DNA of 64,000 nt from an uncultured Butyrivibrio sp. (GTDB taxonomy: Bacteria > Bacillota > Clostridia > Lachnospirales > Lachnospiraceae): positions 1-64,000 of the forward strand of contig CAMENP010000002.1 of NCBI GenBank assembly GCA_945928575.1. Direction: 5' to 3'. The notes beneath the pieces are model-generated. The model made no database searches and was not told where the DNA came from. It worked only from the letters and a program-made list of their open reading frames with translations. Each line of letters begins with the position of its first letter. Position 1 is the stretch's first letter. Of this stretch, positions 8,101 to 17,632 are shown piece by piece. The translations under genes and the position numbers were made by a program.

Positions 8101-8138
8101 GTATTCCGCCGGGGAATGGAGAAGGAAAGGAGAATATA

Positions 8139-9911
8139 ATGAAAAAGGTAAATAAGAACCCGCTGTGGCGTTATGCCGGCAGCAACTGGTGGAGATATCT
8201 TATCGGAATGACATCACTTGTGATGAGTGTGTTATTTGATATATGGTTTCCGCTTGTAACTATGTCAATCGTTGATGATGTAATAATCGGCGGTGATATG
8301 AATAAGCTCAAAACAGATTTGATATACATACTGATTAACGGCTTCGGAAGGGCAATTTCACAATATCTGAAGGAATTTTTCTGTGATGTATCGGGATGCC
8401 GCGTTGCCAGCATGTCAAGAAAAAATCTGTTCAATCATATCCAGAAATTATCGAGGTCATATTTTAATCGAAATAATACGGGAGAACTTATGGCGCGTGT
8501 CAAAGATGATGTGGATAAATTATGGGATGTGTTCGGATTCGTCGGAATGCTTTCAATTGAGGCAACGGCTTACACAATCGGTGCGATTATCGCGATGGTA
8601 AGACTTGACTGGAAATTAAGCATTATACCGTTGATCACACTTCCGATAATCGGTGTAATGGCAGTGAGGCTTGAGAAGAAACTCGGTAAAGTATACGGAG
8701 ATATAAGTGAACAGAATGCCGTACTGAATACGGTGGTGCAGGAGAATCTCTCCGGAGTAAGAACAGTAAAATCATTTGCCAGAGAGGAATATGAGCTTGA
8801 AAAATTCAGAAGCAACAACAGCAGATATTCAGAACTCAATGTTGACCAGGCGGTGATGATGGCCAAATTCGATCCGTACATGGGATTTATTCCTAAGATA
8901 ATGCAGCTTTTGGTCCTGCTTCTGGGAGGCCTTGCCGTAATAAAAGGCAACATGACACTTGGTGTGCTTACCGCATTCATACAGTATGCCAATAATATCG
9001 TATGGCCGATGCAGAATATGGGATGGCTTACGAACTCACTTGCCGCAGGAATCGCATCCAATAAGAAAATCAATAAAATCCTCGCCGAAGAGGCCGAGAT
9101 AAAGGATGCCCCGGATGCGGTTAAGGATGTGAAACCGGATGGTGAAATCTCATTCAATGATGTTTCGTTTTCAATGAACGGAAGAAAGATACTTGACGGT
9201 ATTTCTTTTGAACTTCCTGTGGGAAAGACCCTTGGAATCATGGGCGTTACGGGCTCGGGCAAAAGTACGATAGTAAACCTCATAGGCCGTTTCTATGATG
9301 TCGGTTCGGGAAGCATTACCATGGACGGTATCGACATAAGAAAACTTCCGCTTGAAACAGTGCGTTCGCAGTCAGCCGTTGTTACGCAGGATGTATTTCT
9401 TTTCTCTGACACGATTAAGGAAAATATCAAACTCGGACGCAAAGACAGCATGAGTGATGAGACGGTAAAAGAGGCGCTTGATATGGCACATGCTTCCGAA
9501 TTCGTGGATAAACTTACACTCGGAAGCGATACGGTAATAGGAGAAAGAGGCGTCGGACTGTCAGGTGGACAGAAGCAGAGAATAAGCCTTGCAAGGGCAC
9601 TCGCAAGAAAAGCGCCTGTGCTTATTCTGGATGATTCCACATCGGCACTCGATATGGAGACCGAACGTGATATCTGGAACAGTCTGTCACAGATGAAGGA
9701 TGTCAGCAAAATAATTATAGCGCACAGAATTTCATCGGTGTGCAAAGCGGATGAAATAATTGTGCTTGATAACGGCAAAATTGCGGAACGCGGAACTCAT
9801 AAGGAACTGCTTGAACGCAAAGGATTATATTATTCGACCTATGAGGCGCAGTACGGTGATTACCATAAGGCACTCAAGGTTATAGGAGAGGAGGAACTCA
9901 TATGTCAATAA
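8139..9911 (+). CDS. ABC exporter half-transporter, degenerate-site subunit (BmrC-like)
   Basis: The 590-residue protein has a six-helix transmembrane domain (about 1-330) and a C-terminal ATPase domain. Walker A is GVTGSGKST, the signature is LSGGQKQR, and Walker B is LILDDSTSALD, in which the catalytic glutamate is replaced by Asp. That substitution marks the degenerate-site half of heterodimeric multidrug exporters such as BmrCD, LmrCD and TM287/288. The start at 8139 follows AAAGGAG. It overlaps the partner gene by 10 bp. Expression is probably governed by the leader attenuator upstream. Substrates are likely hydrophobic drugs, as inferred from the family. Confidence 0.92.
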   Translation: MKKVNKNPLWRYAGSNWWRYLIGMTSLVMSVLFDIWFPLVTMSIVDDVIIGGDMNKLKTDLIYILINGFGRAISQYLKEFFCDVSGCRVASMSRKNLFNHIQKLSRSYFNRNNTGELMARVKDDVDKLWDVFGFVGMLSIEATAYTIGAIIAMVRLDWKLSIIPLITLPIIGVMAVRLEKKLGKVYGDISEQNAVLNTVVQENLSGVRTVKSFAREEYELEKFRSNNSRYSELNVDQAVMMAKFDPYMGFIPKIMQLLVLLLGGLAVIKGNMTLGVLTAFIQYANNIVWPMQNMGWLTNSLAAGIASNKKINKILAEEAEIKDAPDAVKDVKPDGEISFNDVSFSMNGRKILDGISFELPVGKTLGIMGVTGSGKSTIVNLIGRFYDVGSGSITMDGIDIRKLPLETVRSQSAVVTQDVFLFSDTIKENIKLGRKDSMSDETVKEALDMAHASEFVDKLTLGSDTVIGERGVGLSGGQKQRISLARALARKAPVLILDDSTSALDMETERDIWNSLSQMKDVSKIIIAHRISSVCKADEIIVLDNGKIAERGTHKELLERKGLYYSTYEAQYGDYHKALKVIGEEELICQ

Positions 9912-11689
9912 ATTCGGTCAAAGAAGACGAAGAACAGAAAGATTCCGTCAAAATCAAAGTGATAATGAGACTTTTCGGATATATGCTTAAGTACAAGAAA
10001 CAGATAGCATTTGTACTTGTGTGTATGTTTGCAGCACTTGGCATATCGATAGTCAACCCGCTTCTTTTACAGCGCGCGATAGATGTTGATATCGTAAACG
10101 GCAACTGGAAAGGACTCGTTATAATCGTAGTCGTTTCACTGGTCTTAAGTATAGTTTATATGATAAGTGCCAGGGCGTGGATGAAAACAATGGCACATGT
10201 TTCCAATGATGTGCTTCTTACGATACGTGATGAACTGTATACACATATACAGACATTGAGTTTCAGTTTTTTTGACAGCAGGCCGACAGGCAAAATCCTT
10301 TCAAGGGTAATCGGTGATGTCAACTCGCTTAAAGATGTGATACAAAGCACCGTTACACAGCTTCTGCCTGACTTTCTGACGGTAATAGTCGTACTTGTAA
10401 TGATGCTGATTGTAAATCCGTATCTCACATTATCGGCCGTTGCGGCACTTCCTGTTATTTTTGCGGGAATGTATATTACGGAGATACTTGCGCACAAGAG
10501 ATGGCAGATTTTCAGAAAAAAAGCATCAAATATCTCGGCATTTGTACATGAGGATTTATCGGGAATCGGTATTGTGCAGAGTTTTACCGCTGAGAAGGAA
10601 TCGGAGAAAGAATTTGACGGACTGGTCAATGAACATAAGAAATCATTCATCAATGCGGTTCTTCTTGCCGATGTGTTCAGCCCGACGATTGAGATATCAT
10701 GGGGAATAGGAACTTTCCTTTTATATTACATCGGAATTAAGAAACTTGGTGTGGATGCGGTCGGAGTCGGAACATATACGGCTTTTGCAATCTATCTGTC
10801 GATGTTCTGGGGCCCGATCCGTAACCTTGCGTCATATTACAACAAGCTTGTGACGAATATATCGGCGGCGGAACGTGTTTTTGACATAATGGACACACCG
10901 GCCGATGTAACCGATTCCGAGGATGCGGTTGAACTTGGAAATATCGAAGGCAATGTCAAATTTGAAAATGTCAGTTTCGCATACCCGGATGAACCGGATG
11001 TAAAAGTACTGGATAACGTTAATTTCGATATCAAGCCGGGTGAGACGATTGCTCTTGTAGGTCCTACCGGTGCCGGCAAAACAACAATAGTCAGCCTTAT
11101 AAGCAGATTCTATAATGCAACGGAAGGAAAGGTCCTTGTGGACGGAAAGGACCTTAAAGATGTAACGCTTGCAAGTCTGAGACGCCAGATGGGTGTCATG
11201 ACGCAGGATAATTTCCTTTTTTCCGGAACGATAAGGGACAATATCAAGTACGGAAGACTGGATGCCACGGATGAAGAGATGGTGGCAGCGGCCAAGGCGG
11301 TCCACGCACACCAGTTTATCATGCAGCTGGAGAAAGGATATGATACCGAGATAAGCGAGCGTGGCGCAAGGCTGTCCATAGGACAGAGACAGCTTCTTGC
11401 ATTTGCGAGAACAATGGTATCCAATCCCGCAATCCTTATACTTGATGAGGCCACATCAAGCATTGACACACATACGGAAATCCTTGTGCAGCAGGGAATT
11501 GAATCGCTCCTTAAGGGAAGAACTTCATTTGTGATAGCACACAGACTTTCCACGATCAAGAATGCAGACAGGATATTCGTGATTGATGACGGAGGAATCA
11601 AAGAAGCCGGAACACATGATGAATTGATGGCGGCAAAGGGAGAGTACTATGAACTCTATGAAGCGCAGTTCGAAGGAGTTGCAGTTTAG
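9902..11689 (+). CDS. ABC exporter half-transporter, catalytic partner (BmrD-like)
   Basis: The 595-residue partner has a six-helix membrane domain and an ATPase with Walker A GPTGAGKTT, Walker B LILDEATSSID with the catalytic Glu intact, and a non-canonical signature LSIGQRQL in place of LSGGQ. Its altered signature faces the degenerate Walker B of the first subunit, while its own complete site faces the first subunit's LSGGQ. One canonical and one degenerate ATP site are therefore expected. It is translationally coupled to the first subunit. Confidence 0.93.
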   Translation: MSINSVKEDEEQKDSVKIKVIMRLFGYMLKYKKQIAFVLVCMFAALGISIVNPLLLQRAIDVDIVNGNWKGLVIIVVVSLVLSIVYMISARAWMKTMAHVSNDVLLTIRDELYTHIQTLSFSFFDSRPTGKILSRVIGDVNSLKDVIQSTVTQLLPDFLTVIVVLVMMLIVNPYLTLSAVAALPVIFAGMYITEILAHKRWQIFRKKASNISAFVHEDLSGIGIVQSFTAEKESEKEFDGLVNEHKKSFINAVLLADVFSPTIEISWGIGTFLLYYIGIKKLGVDAVGVGTYTAFAIYLSMFWGPIRNLASYYNKLVTNISAAERVFDIMDTPADVTDSEDAVELGNIEGNVKFENVSFAYPDEPDVKVLDNVNFDIKPGETIALVGPTGAGKTTIVSLISRFYNATEGKVLVDGKDLKDVTLASLRRQMGVMTQDNFLFSGTIRDNIKYGRLDATDEEMVAAAKAVHAHQFIMQLEKGYDTEISERGARLSIGQRQLLAFARTMVSNPAILILDEATSSIDTHTEILVQQGIESLLKGRTSFVIAHRLSTIKNADRIFVIDDGGIKEAGTHDELMAAKGEYYELYEAQFEGVAV

Positions 11690-11699
11690 AAAAATATAA

Positions 11700-11729
11700 T
11701 TGGATTGTAGGACCCGGGTGTGGTATAAT
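11700..11729 (+). promoter_or_regulatory. Promoter of the phosphonate operon
   Basis: TTGGAT at 11700-11705 and TATAAT at 11724-11729 are 18 bp apart. They lie directly after the exporter stop codon and 45 bp before phnW. No terminator was seen between the exporter and this promoter, so some read-through is possible. Confidence 0.55.
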
Positions 11730-11773
11730 TAATCCAAAGCGCGATGCGCGGATTAATAAGCCAAAGGAGTTTA

Positions 11774-12907
11774 ATGATGCAGATTAAGCGTAACATTTTA
11801 CTTAACCCGGGTCCTTCCACTACTACGGACACCGTTAAGATGGCGCAGGTTGTGCCTGATATATGTCCGAGAGAGAAAGAATTTGCCGGCCTTATGAAGC
11901 AGATGAGAGAGGACCTTGTAAGAATTGTACATGGCCCGCTTGATGAGTATACGGCGGTTCTTTTTTGCGGTTCGGGAACCATTAATATAGATATATGCCT
12001 GAATTCCCTTCTTGATAAGGATAAGAAGGCATTGATAATCAATAACGGTGCATACAGCACAAGGGCAGCGGAAGTATGTGAATATTACGGGCTGCCGCAT
12101 ATTAACCTTGTCCTTCCGGTGGATGATATTCCGGATTTGGATCTGGTTGAAAGGACACTTGATGATAATCCGGATATCGGATTGGTATATATTACACATA
12201 ACGAAACCGGAACCGGAATCGGTAATCCTATAAGGGAGATAGGAAAGATGGCGCATGAGCACGGTGCAATATTTGTGACGGATACGACATCAACATATGC
12301 CATGGTTCCGATAGATGTTAAGAGGGACAATATTGATTTCTGTATGGCATCGGCACAGAAGGGAATCATGGGAATGACCGGACTTTCGTTTATAGTGGGA
12401 CGTAAGGATATTATAGAGAAGTCGAAGGATTATCCGAAACGTTCATATTACTGCAATCTTTATATGCAGTATGATTTCTTTGAGAGAACCGGTGAGATGC
12501 ATTTTACGCCGCCCGTACAGACCATTTATGCGGCAAGGCAGGCACTCGATGAATATTTTGCAGAGGGTGAAGAGGCTAAATGGGCCAGACATACCCGCGT
12601 TATGAATGCCATTCATGACGGACTTGAGAGACTTGGTTTCAGGGAAGCGATAAGAAGGGAAATTCAGGTCGGCTTGGTTGCATCGGTCATATATCCGGAT
12701 GATGAGAACTGGGATTTTGAGAAAGTACACGATTATTGTTATGAACGCGGTTTTACCATATACCCGGGTAAAATAACAGGTGCCAATACTTTCAGGTTAT
12801 GTGCGCTCGGAGCTATTGACGTCAGTGATATAGAGGATTTCTTTGTGGTATTGAGGCAGGCATTGGAAGCCAATAATATTGCAATACCTCTCAAATATAA
12901 TAACTAG
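11774..12907 (+). CDS. phnW: 2-aminoethylphosphonate-pyruvate transaminase
   Basis: This PLP enzyme interconverts phosphonoacetaldehyde and AEP with alanine/pyruvate. It begins with the family hallmark ILLNPGPSTTTDTVK, followed by CPREKEF and GSGTINID; the PLP lysine lies in MASAQKGIMG. Its 377-residue length is normal. ATGs at 11774 and 11777 both follow AAGGAG. It is the first gene of an operon with phosphonopyruvate decarboxylase and PEP mutase, so here it works in the biosynthetic direction, making AEP, rather than in degradation. Confidence 0.95.
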   Translation: MMQIKRNILLNPGPSTTTDTVKMAQVVPDICPREKEFAGLMKQMREDLVRIVHGPLDEYTAVLFCGSGTINIDICLNSLLDKDKKALIINNGAYSTRAAEVCEYYGLPHINLVLPVDDIPDLDLVERTLDDNPDIGLVYITHNETGTGIGNPIREIGKMAHEHGAIFVTDTTSTYAMVPIDVKRDNIDFCMASAQKGIMGMTGLSFIVGRKDIIEKSKDYPKRSYYCNLYMQYDFFERTGEMHFTPPVQTIYAARQALDEYFAEGEEAKWARHTRVMNAIHDGLERLGFREAIRREIQVGLVASVIYPDDENWDFEKVHDYCYERGFTIYPGKITGANTFRLCALGAIDVSDIEDFFVVLRQALEANNIAIPLKYNN

Positions 12908-12919
12908 AAGGAGCCTTGC

Positions 12920-14050
12920 ATGCAGGTAGAAGATTTTGTACAGGAACTTAAGAATATAGGAATAAAAGAGATGTTCGGTGTACCGGACTCCACATTGAAG
13001 CAGTTCTGCGATTACCTCAACAGGGAAGGCAGTGAAGATTTTACACATCTGGTTCCGGCCAACGAAGGCGCGGCAGTCGGTCTTGCTACCGGAAGCTATC
13101 TTGCAAAAGGACGTCCGGCATGTGTATACATGCAGAACAGCGGAATAGGCAATATAGTTAATCCGCTTACATCCATAGCCAATGAAGACGTATATGGCAT
13201 TCCGATGCTTTTTCTGGTCGGATGGAGAGGCGAACCGGGTGTACACGATGAGCCGCAGCATGTATTTATGGGTAAAATTACGGAACCGATATTCGATGTG
13301 CTCGGAGTGGAACATTCATGTATAAGTAAAGATACGACACCGGAAGAACTCCATGAAATAATACAGACTGCCGATAAAGCATTAAAATCAGAGAAACAGT
13401 ATGCCATAATTATCAAAAAAGACACTTTCACCGCGAGAAAATCAGATCCTTATACCAATAATTATGAACTTGTCAGGGAACAGGCGATTGCCAATATAAT
13501 CCGTTCACTTGACAGCGATGATGTTATAATATCAACTACCGGTAAGATTTCCAGGGAAGTTTACGAACAGAGTGACATAATTAACGGAAACCATAAGCAG
13601 GCATTTCTGACTGTCGGCGGTATGGGCCATGCATCAATGATAGCTTACGGATATGCCTTAAGCCGGCCGGATAAGAAAGTGTATTGTATTGACGGTGACG
13701 GGGCTGAACTTATGCATATGGGAGCACTCAGTTTTATAGGAAGTCATAAGACGGACAATCTGGTGCATATATGTATTAATAATGCGGCACATGAATCTGT
13801 CGGAGGAATGCCTACGGGAGCGGCCGGAATGAGTTACGCCGGTATTGCCGGGGCCTGCGGTTACGATCTTGTGCTTACAGCATCGACTGAGAAAGAACTT
13901 AAAGAAGCGCTTGCGAAAGTACATGAATTTAAGGGAACGGCATATCTGGAGATTTTTGTCAGTATGCAATCCAGGGCGGATCTTGGAAGACCGAAGGAGA
14001 GCGCGAGACAGAACAGAATTAATTTTATGGAATATCAGGAGGTCAGATAA
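12920..14050 (+). CDS. ppd: Phosphonopyruvate decarboxylase
   Basis: This TPP-dependent enzyme converts phosphonopyruvate to phosphonoacetaldehyde, the irreversible step that pulls the PEP mutase equilibrium forward. The pyrimidine-binding half carries VPANEGAAVGLATG (catalytic Glu). The pyrophosphate half carries the TPP motif IDGDGAELMHMGALSFIG ending in NNAAHESVGGMPT. The 376-residue length fits the family (Fom2/AepY type), and the start follows GAAGGAG. It lies between the transaminase and PEP mutase genes, and its stop codon directly abuts the ATG of pepM. Confidence 0.95.
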   Translation: MQVEDFVQELKNIGIKEMFGVPDSTLKQFCDYLNREGSEDFTHLVPANEGAAVGLATGSYLAKGRPACVYMQNSGIGNIVNPLTSIANEDVYGIPMLFLVGWRGEPGVHDEPQHVFMGKITEPIFDVLGVEHSCISKDTTPEELHEIIQTADKALKSEKQYAIIIKKDTFTARKSDPYTNNYELVREQAIANIIRSLDSDDVIISTTGKISREVYEQSDIINGNHKQAFLTVGGMGHASMIAYGYALSRPDKKVYCIDGDGAELMHMGALSFIGSHKTDNLVHICINNAAHESVGGMPTGAAGMSYAGIAGACGYDLVLTASTEKELKEALAKVHEFKGTAYLEIFVSMQSRADLGRPKESARQNRINFMEYQEVR

Positions 14051-15346
14051 ATGAAACAGATTTATACTTGTTTTTGTACGGATGTTATACATGAAGGACA
14101 TCTTAATATAATTAATAATGCACTAAAATACGGAGAACTTACAGTCGGTATCCTCAGCGATAAGGCTATGATATGTTACAATAGATTTCCTACAATAACC
14201 ATGCAGGAACGTATAGATATGGTTAAGAATATACCGGGTGTGTCACATGTTGTCGTGCAGAATGAAGTTATGTATGATGAGATAATTGACGAGTTAAAGC
14301 CGGATTATGTAATACACGGAGATAACTGGAAAAGCGGTCCGGAGGCAGCAATCAGGGATAATGTTATCACTAATCTTAAGAAGTACGGCGGAGAGCTTAT
14401 CGAGGTAGGTTATACATACAGCGACAGAATCCGCAAGATAGATGCGCAGATAACACAGAAACTTGCAATGCCTGAGTTCAGACGTAAGAGACTCAAACAG
14501 CTTATCAATCTGTGCCCGATAGTTAAGACATGCGAAGTTCACAGCGGACTTACCGGTCTTATAGCGGAGAAAACTGTTGTACAGAATGATAACGAATTGA
14601 GACAGTTCGATGCGATGTGGATTTCAAGTCTGTGTGATTCGACAGATAAGGGCAAGCCGGATATAGAACTTGTGGATATGTCATCGAGACTCCGTACGAT
14701 AGATGATGTGCTTGACGTAACAACGAAGCCGATTATTCTTGACGGAGATACGGGCGGACTTACAGAGCATTTTGTATATAATGTCAGGACACTCGAGAGG
14801 ATTGGCGTGTCGGCAGTTATCATAGAAGACAAGACCGGCCTTAAGAAAAACTCATTATTCGGAACCGAAGTTGTGCAGACACAGGACAGCATAGAACATT
14901 TTTGTGAGAAAATCAGAGCCGGCAAGGATGCGCAGAGAACCGATGATTTTATGATAATCGCGCGAATTGAAAGTCTGATACTTGAACAGGGAATGGAGGA
15001 TGCACTTAACCGCGCAAGAGCATATGTTAAAGCAGGTGCGGACGGAATAATGATACACTCCAGACAGAAGACACCGGATGAGATATTTGAATTCTGTGAT
15101 ACGTTCAGGCAGGAGAATAAGACCACACCGATAGTTGTAGTTCCAACATCATATAACAGCATTACGGAGGAAGAACTTGCGGCTCACGGCATAAATATTG
15201 TTATATATGCTAATCAGCTTATGAGAAGTGCCTTTCCTGCAATGAAAAACACTGCCGAGTCAATTCTTAAGAATCACAGGGCAAAGGAGATAGATTCTTC
15301 TCTTATGCCTTTTAAGGATATTATAAGGCTTATTGACGAGATTTAA
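14051..15346 (+). CDS. pepM: Phosphoenolpyruvate mutase fused to an N-terminal cytidylyltransferase-like domain
   Basis: The first 140 residues form a nucleotidyltransferase-like domain with the HxGH motif (VIHEGHLNI) and YVIHGDNWKSG. Residues from about 160 on form PEP mutase, which makes the C-P bond by rearranging PEP to phosphonopyruvate. The mutase signature EDKTGLKKNS is intact, as is the Mg-binding ILDGDTGG. This two-domain form occurs in AEP and glycan-decorating phosphonate clusters. Whether the first domain is catalytically active is uncertain, because a separate cytidylyltransferase follows in the operon. Confidence 0.95.
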   Translation: MKQIYTCFCTDVIHEGHLNIINNALKYGELTVGILSDKAMICYNRFPTITMQERIDMVKNIPGVSHVVVQNEVMYDEIIDELKPDYVIHGDNWKSGPEAAIRDNVITNLKKYGGELIEVGYTYSDRIRKIDAQITQKLAMPEFRRKRLKQLINLCPIVKTCEVHSGLTGLIAEKTVVQNDNELRQFDAMWISSLCDSTDKGKPDIELVDMSSRLRTIDDVLDVTTKPIILDGDTGGLTEHFVYNVRTLERIGVSAVIIEDKTGLKKNSLFGTEVVQTQDSIEHFCEKIRAGKDAQRTDDFMIIARIESLILEQGMEDALNRARAYVKAGADGIMIHSRQKTPDEIFEFCDTFRQENKTTPIVVVPTSYNSITEEELAAHGINIVIYANQLMRSAFPAMKNTAESILKNHRAKEIDSSLMPFKDIIRLIDEI

Positions 15347-15355
15347 GGAGCTGTT

Positions 15356-16051
15356 ATGGAAAGTGCAATACTTATGGCAGCGGGACTTGGTACCAGAATG
15401 CGCCCGCTGACCGATAATACACCGAAACCGCTTATCAAAGCAGCGGGAAAGCCGCTTATAGAGACGGTCATTGACGGATTATGGCAGCACGGAGTCCGCG
15501 AAATATACGTCGTGACGGGATATCTGGCAGAACAGTTTGATTATCTTGAAGAGAAATATCCTGGGCTTACACTCGTTAAGAATGAAGAATATACCGTCAA
15601 AAACAATATTTCGTCGATACATGCGGTGTGTCCGTATATGGGTAAGACGGATTGTTTTATATGCGAGGCGGATCTATATGTGAGCGATCCGGCAATATTT
15701 GATATTCCGCATGATAAATCATGCTATTACGGCAAGTATGTTGCGGGACATTCGGATGACTGGGTTTTTGACATGGACGGCGAGAGAATCGTGCGCGTCG
15801 GTAAAGGCGGGGATGATACCTATAATATGGTCGGTATCTCTTATTTTAAAGCTGATGATGCAGCTTATATATCCGATGCAATATTAAAGGCATATAAAGA
15901 GCCGGGACATGAGACCCTTTTCTGGGATGAGATCGTGGACAGATGCCTGCCGAAACTTAATCTGGGAATATGTCCGGTGGATGCAAGTCAGATTGCGGAG
16001 TTGGATACTTGTGAAGAATTACGGGAATTTGAAGCAGGATTAAGAGGATGA
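15356..16051 (+). CDS. pntC: CTP:phosphonoalkylamine cytidylyltransferase (PntC/LicC-like)
   Basis: The 231-residue sugar-nucleotidyltransferase fold begins ILMAAGLGTRMRPLTDNTPKPLI, the nucleotide-binding loop shared with the choline-phosphate cytidylyltransferase LicC. The conserved Asp of CFICEADLYVSD likely binds metal. Beside the AEP genes, it most probably makes CMP-AEP, the activated donor for attaching AEP to surface glycans or lipids, as known for PntC. Phosphocholine or phosphoethanolamine as the substrate cannot be excluded. No LicD-type transferase is in the window. Confidence 0.85.
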   Translation: MESAILMAAGLGTRMRPLTDNTPKPLIKAAGKPLIETVIDGLWQHGVREIYVVTGYLAEQFDYLEEKYPGLTLVKNEEYTVKNNISSIHAVCPYMGKTDCFICEADLYVSDPAIFDIPHDKSCYYGKYVAGHSDDWVFDMDGERIVRVGKGGDDTYNMVGISYFKADDAAYISDAILKAYKEPGHETLFWDEIVDRCLPKLNLGICPVDASQIAELDTCEELREFEAGLRG

Positions 16052-16055
16052 TTTT

Positions 16056-16472
16056 ATGAATGTAATGTATTTTATAATACCTAAGTGCGATGTGGCATTT
16101 GTGTATGATGACTTCAACGTGCGTCAGGTACTTGAAAAAATAGAATATTATAAGTACAGTGCCATGCCTATTATAGACCGTGGCGGACACTATGTGGGAA
16201 CAATCACGGAAGGCGATCTGCTTACCAAGATCAAAGAAGAATATACGCTTAATATCCGTGATGCGGAGAATATACCGCTTAAGACGATACGGAGACGTAT
16301 GGACAATCAGCCGGTACATGCACATGCGGTTATGGAAGACCTTATAGATAAGGCAATCAACCAGAATTTTGTGCCTGTTGTGGATGACAACAATATATTT
16401 GTCGGAATTGTTACCAGACGTGCGATAATTCAGTATCTTTTTAACAAGGAGCAGCATAATGAGAATAGCTGA
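16056..16472 (+). CDS. Stand-alone CBS-domain pair protein
   Basis: The 138-residue protein consists of two CBS motifs and nothing else: YYKYSAMPIIDRGGHYVGTITEGDLL and INQNFVPVVDDNNIFVGIVTRRAIIQYLF. CBS pairs bind adenine nucleotides or similar ligands and regulate partner proteins. It follows pntC by 4 bp and overlaps the dipeptidase gene by 14 bp, so it is part of the phosphonate operon. A role as a nucleotide sensor for the pathway is possible but not shown by the sequence. Confidence 0.85.
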   Translation: MNVMYFIIPKCDVAFVYDDFNVRQVLEKIEYYKYSAMPIIDRGGHYVGTITEGDLLTKIKEEYTLNIRDAENIPLKTIRRRMDNQPVHAHAVMEDLIDKAINQNFVPVVDDNNIFVGIVTRRAIIQYLFNKEQHNENS

Positions 16473-17442
16473 TATGCATTGCGACACGGTAAGCAGGGTA
16501 TATTATGCATTGAAAGCCGGTAAGCAGACCGGTATGTGGGATAATGAATTTTCGGTGGATTTTAAGCGGATGAAAGAATCCGGTTATTTGATGCAGTTCT
16601 TCGCCTGTTTTGTCAATAAAATGAAAGCGCAAGATATTACAGCGGATGCGTTGGGAATGGTAAAGCTTCTCAGATCCGAAGTTGATAAGCACAGCGACAT
16701 TATCGGACTCGTGCGTTCATCGGATGACATCAGACGCAACATTTCAGACAACAGAATGTCGGCATTGCTTACCATAGAAGAAGGCGGTGCTTTGGGCGGA
16801 AGCATTGACAGACTTCATGAATTCTATGAAGAAGGTGTGCGCTTAATTACACTTACATGGAATTATGAGAACGAAATAGGGTATCCTAATAAAATAGATA
16901 CGGTAACAGGCAGATGTGAACCGGAAACGGAACACGGGCTTAAGCCGCGTGGGATAGAAATCATAAAAGAGATGGAGAGGCTCGGAATGATAATCGACGT
17001 ATCACATCTTGGCGATGCAGGTTTTTATGATGTGGCAGACAATACGGCCAAACCGTTTATCGCAAGCCATTCAAACGCGCGGGCGCTTGCGGGACATGTG
17101 CGTAATCTAAAGGATGATATGATACACATTATCGGTGAGCGCGGAGGATTGATCGGCATTAATTTCTGTCCGGCATTTCTGGATTATAATTCCGGGAATG
17201 AAGACAGCCGTGTGGATGATATGGTGCGCCATATTCTCTATATCCGCAATCTCGGAGGCAGTGAGGTTTGTGCTCTGGGAAGTGACCTGGACGGTATAAG
17301 CGGACGGCTGGAAATAAGCTCATGCGATAAAATATACAGGCTGACAGATGCATTGGTTTCAAGCGGACTTTCGTATGATGAAATTGATAAAATAATGTCA
17401 AAGAATTTGATTGATTTTTTATTAAATCGTAACAAATTGTGA
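16459..17442 (+). CDS. Membrane dipeptidase family protein (peptidase M19)
   Basis: This 327-residue amidohydrolase-fold enzyme is related to renal dipeptidase. Metal ligands appear in ADMHCDT near the start, the bridging Glu in LLTIEEGGAL, and later His residues in IDVSHLGDAGFYDV and IASHSNARAL; DLDGI near the C-terminus is also typical. The family cleaves dipeptides, often with D-residues at the C-terminus. There is no signal peptide, so it acts in the cytoplasm. It is the last gene of the phosphonate operon. Confidence 0.92.
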   Translation: MRIADMHCDTVSRVYYALKAGKQTGMWDNEFSVDFKRMKESGYLMQFFACFVNKMKAQDITADALGMVKLLRSEVDKHSDIIGLVRSSDDIRRNISDNRMSALLTIEEGGALGGSIDRLHEFYEEGVRLITLTWNYENEIGYPNKIDTVTGRCEPETEHGLKPRGIEIIKEMERLGMIIDVSHLGDAGFYDVADNTAKPFIASHSNARALAGHVRNLKDDMIHIIGERGGLIGINFCPAFLDYNSGNEDSRVDDMVRHILYIRNLGGSEVCALGSDLDGISGRLEISSCDKIYRLTDALVSSGLSYDEIDKIMSKNLIDFLLNRNKL

Positions 17443-17632
17443 ACGAATTATTAATAATTTATAAAATACAATATTTTTTGAAAAAAAAGGTTGCTTTTAC
17501 TGATATTATGTGTCAAAATGTATACATCAAAGGGATATATGGCATTTGAGAGAGGACTACAGCAGAAAATACTATATCTGCAATTAATTAATCCCGATGT
17601 AATATGGGACAATATATGGAGGTATGATTATA

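Noticed and set aside
8570-9283. 237-codon frame antisense to the first ABC subunit
   Set aside because: It is fully inside an unambiguous ABC transporter gene on the other strand, with hydrophobic low-complexity translation.
11705-11729. TTGTAG (11705-11710) as the -35 of the phosphonate promoter
   Set aside because: Spacing to TATAAT would be 13 bp, too short; TTGGAT at 11700 fits better.
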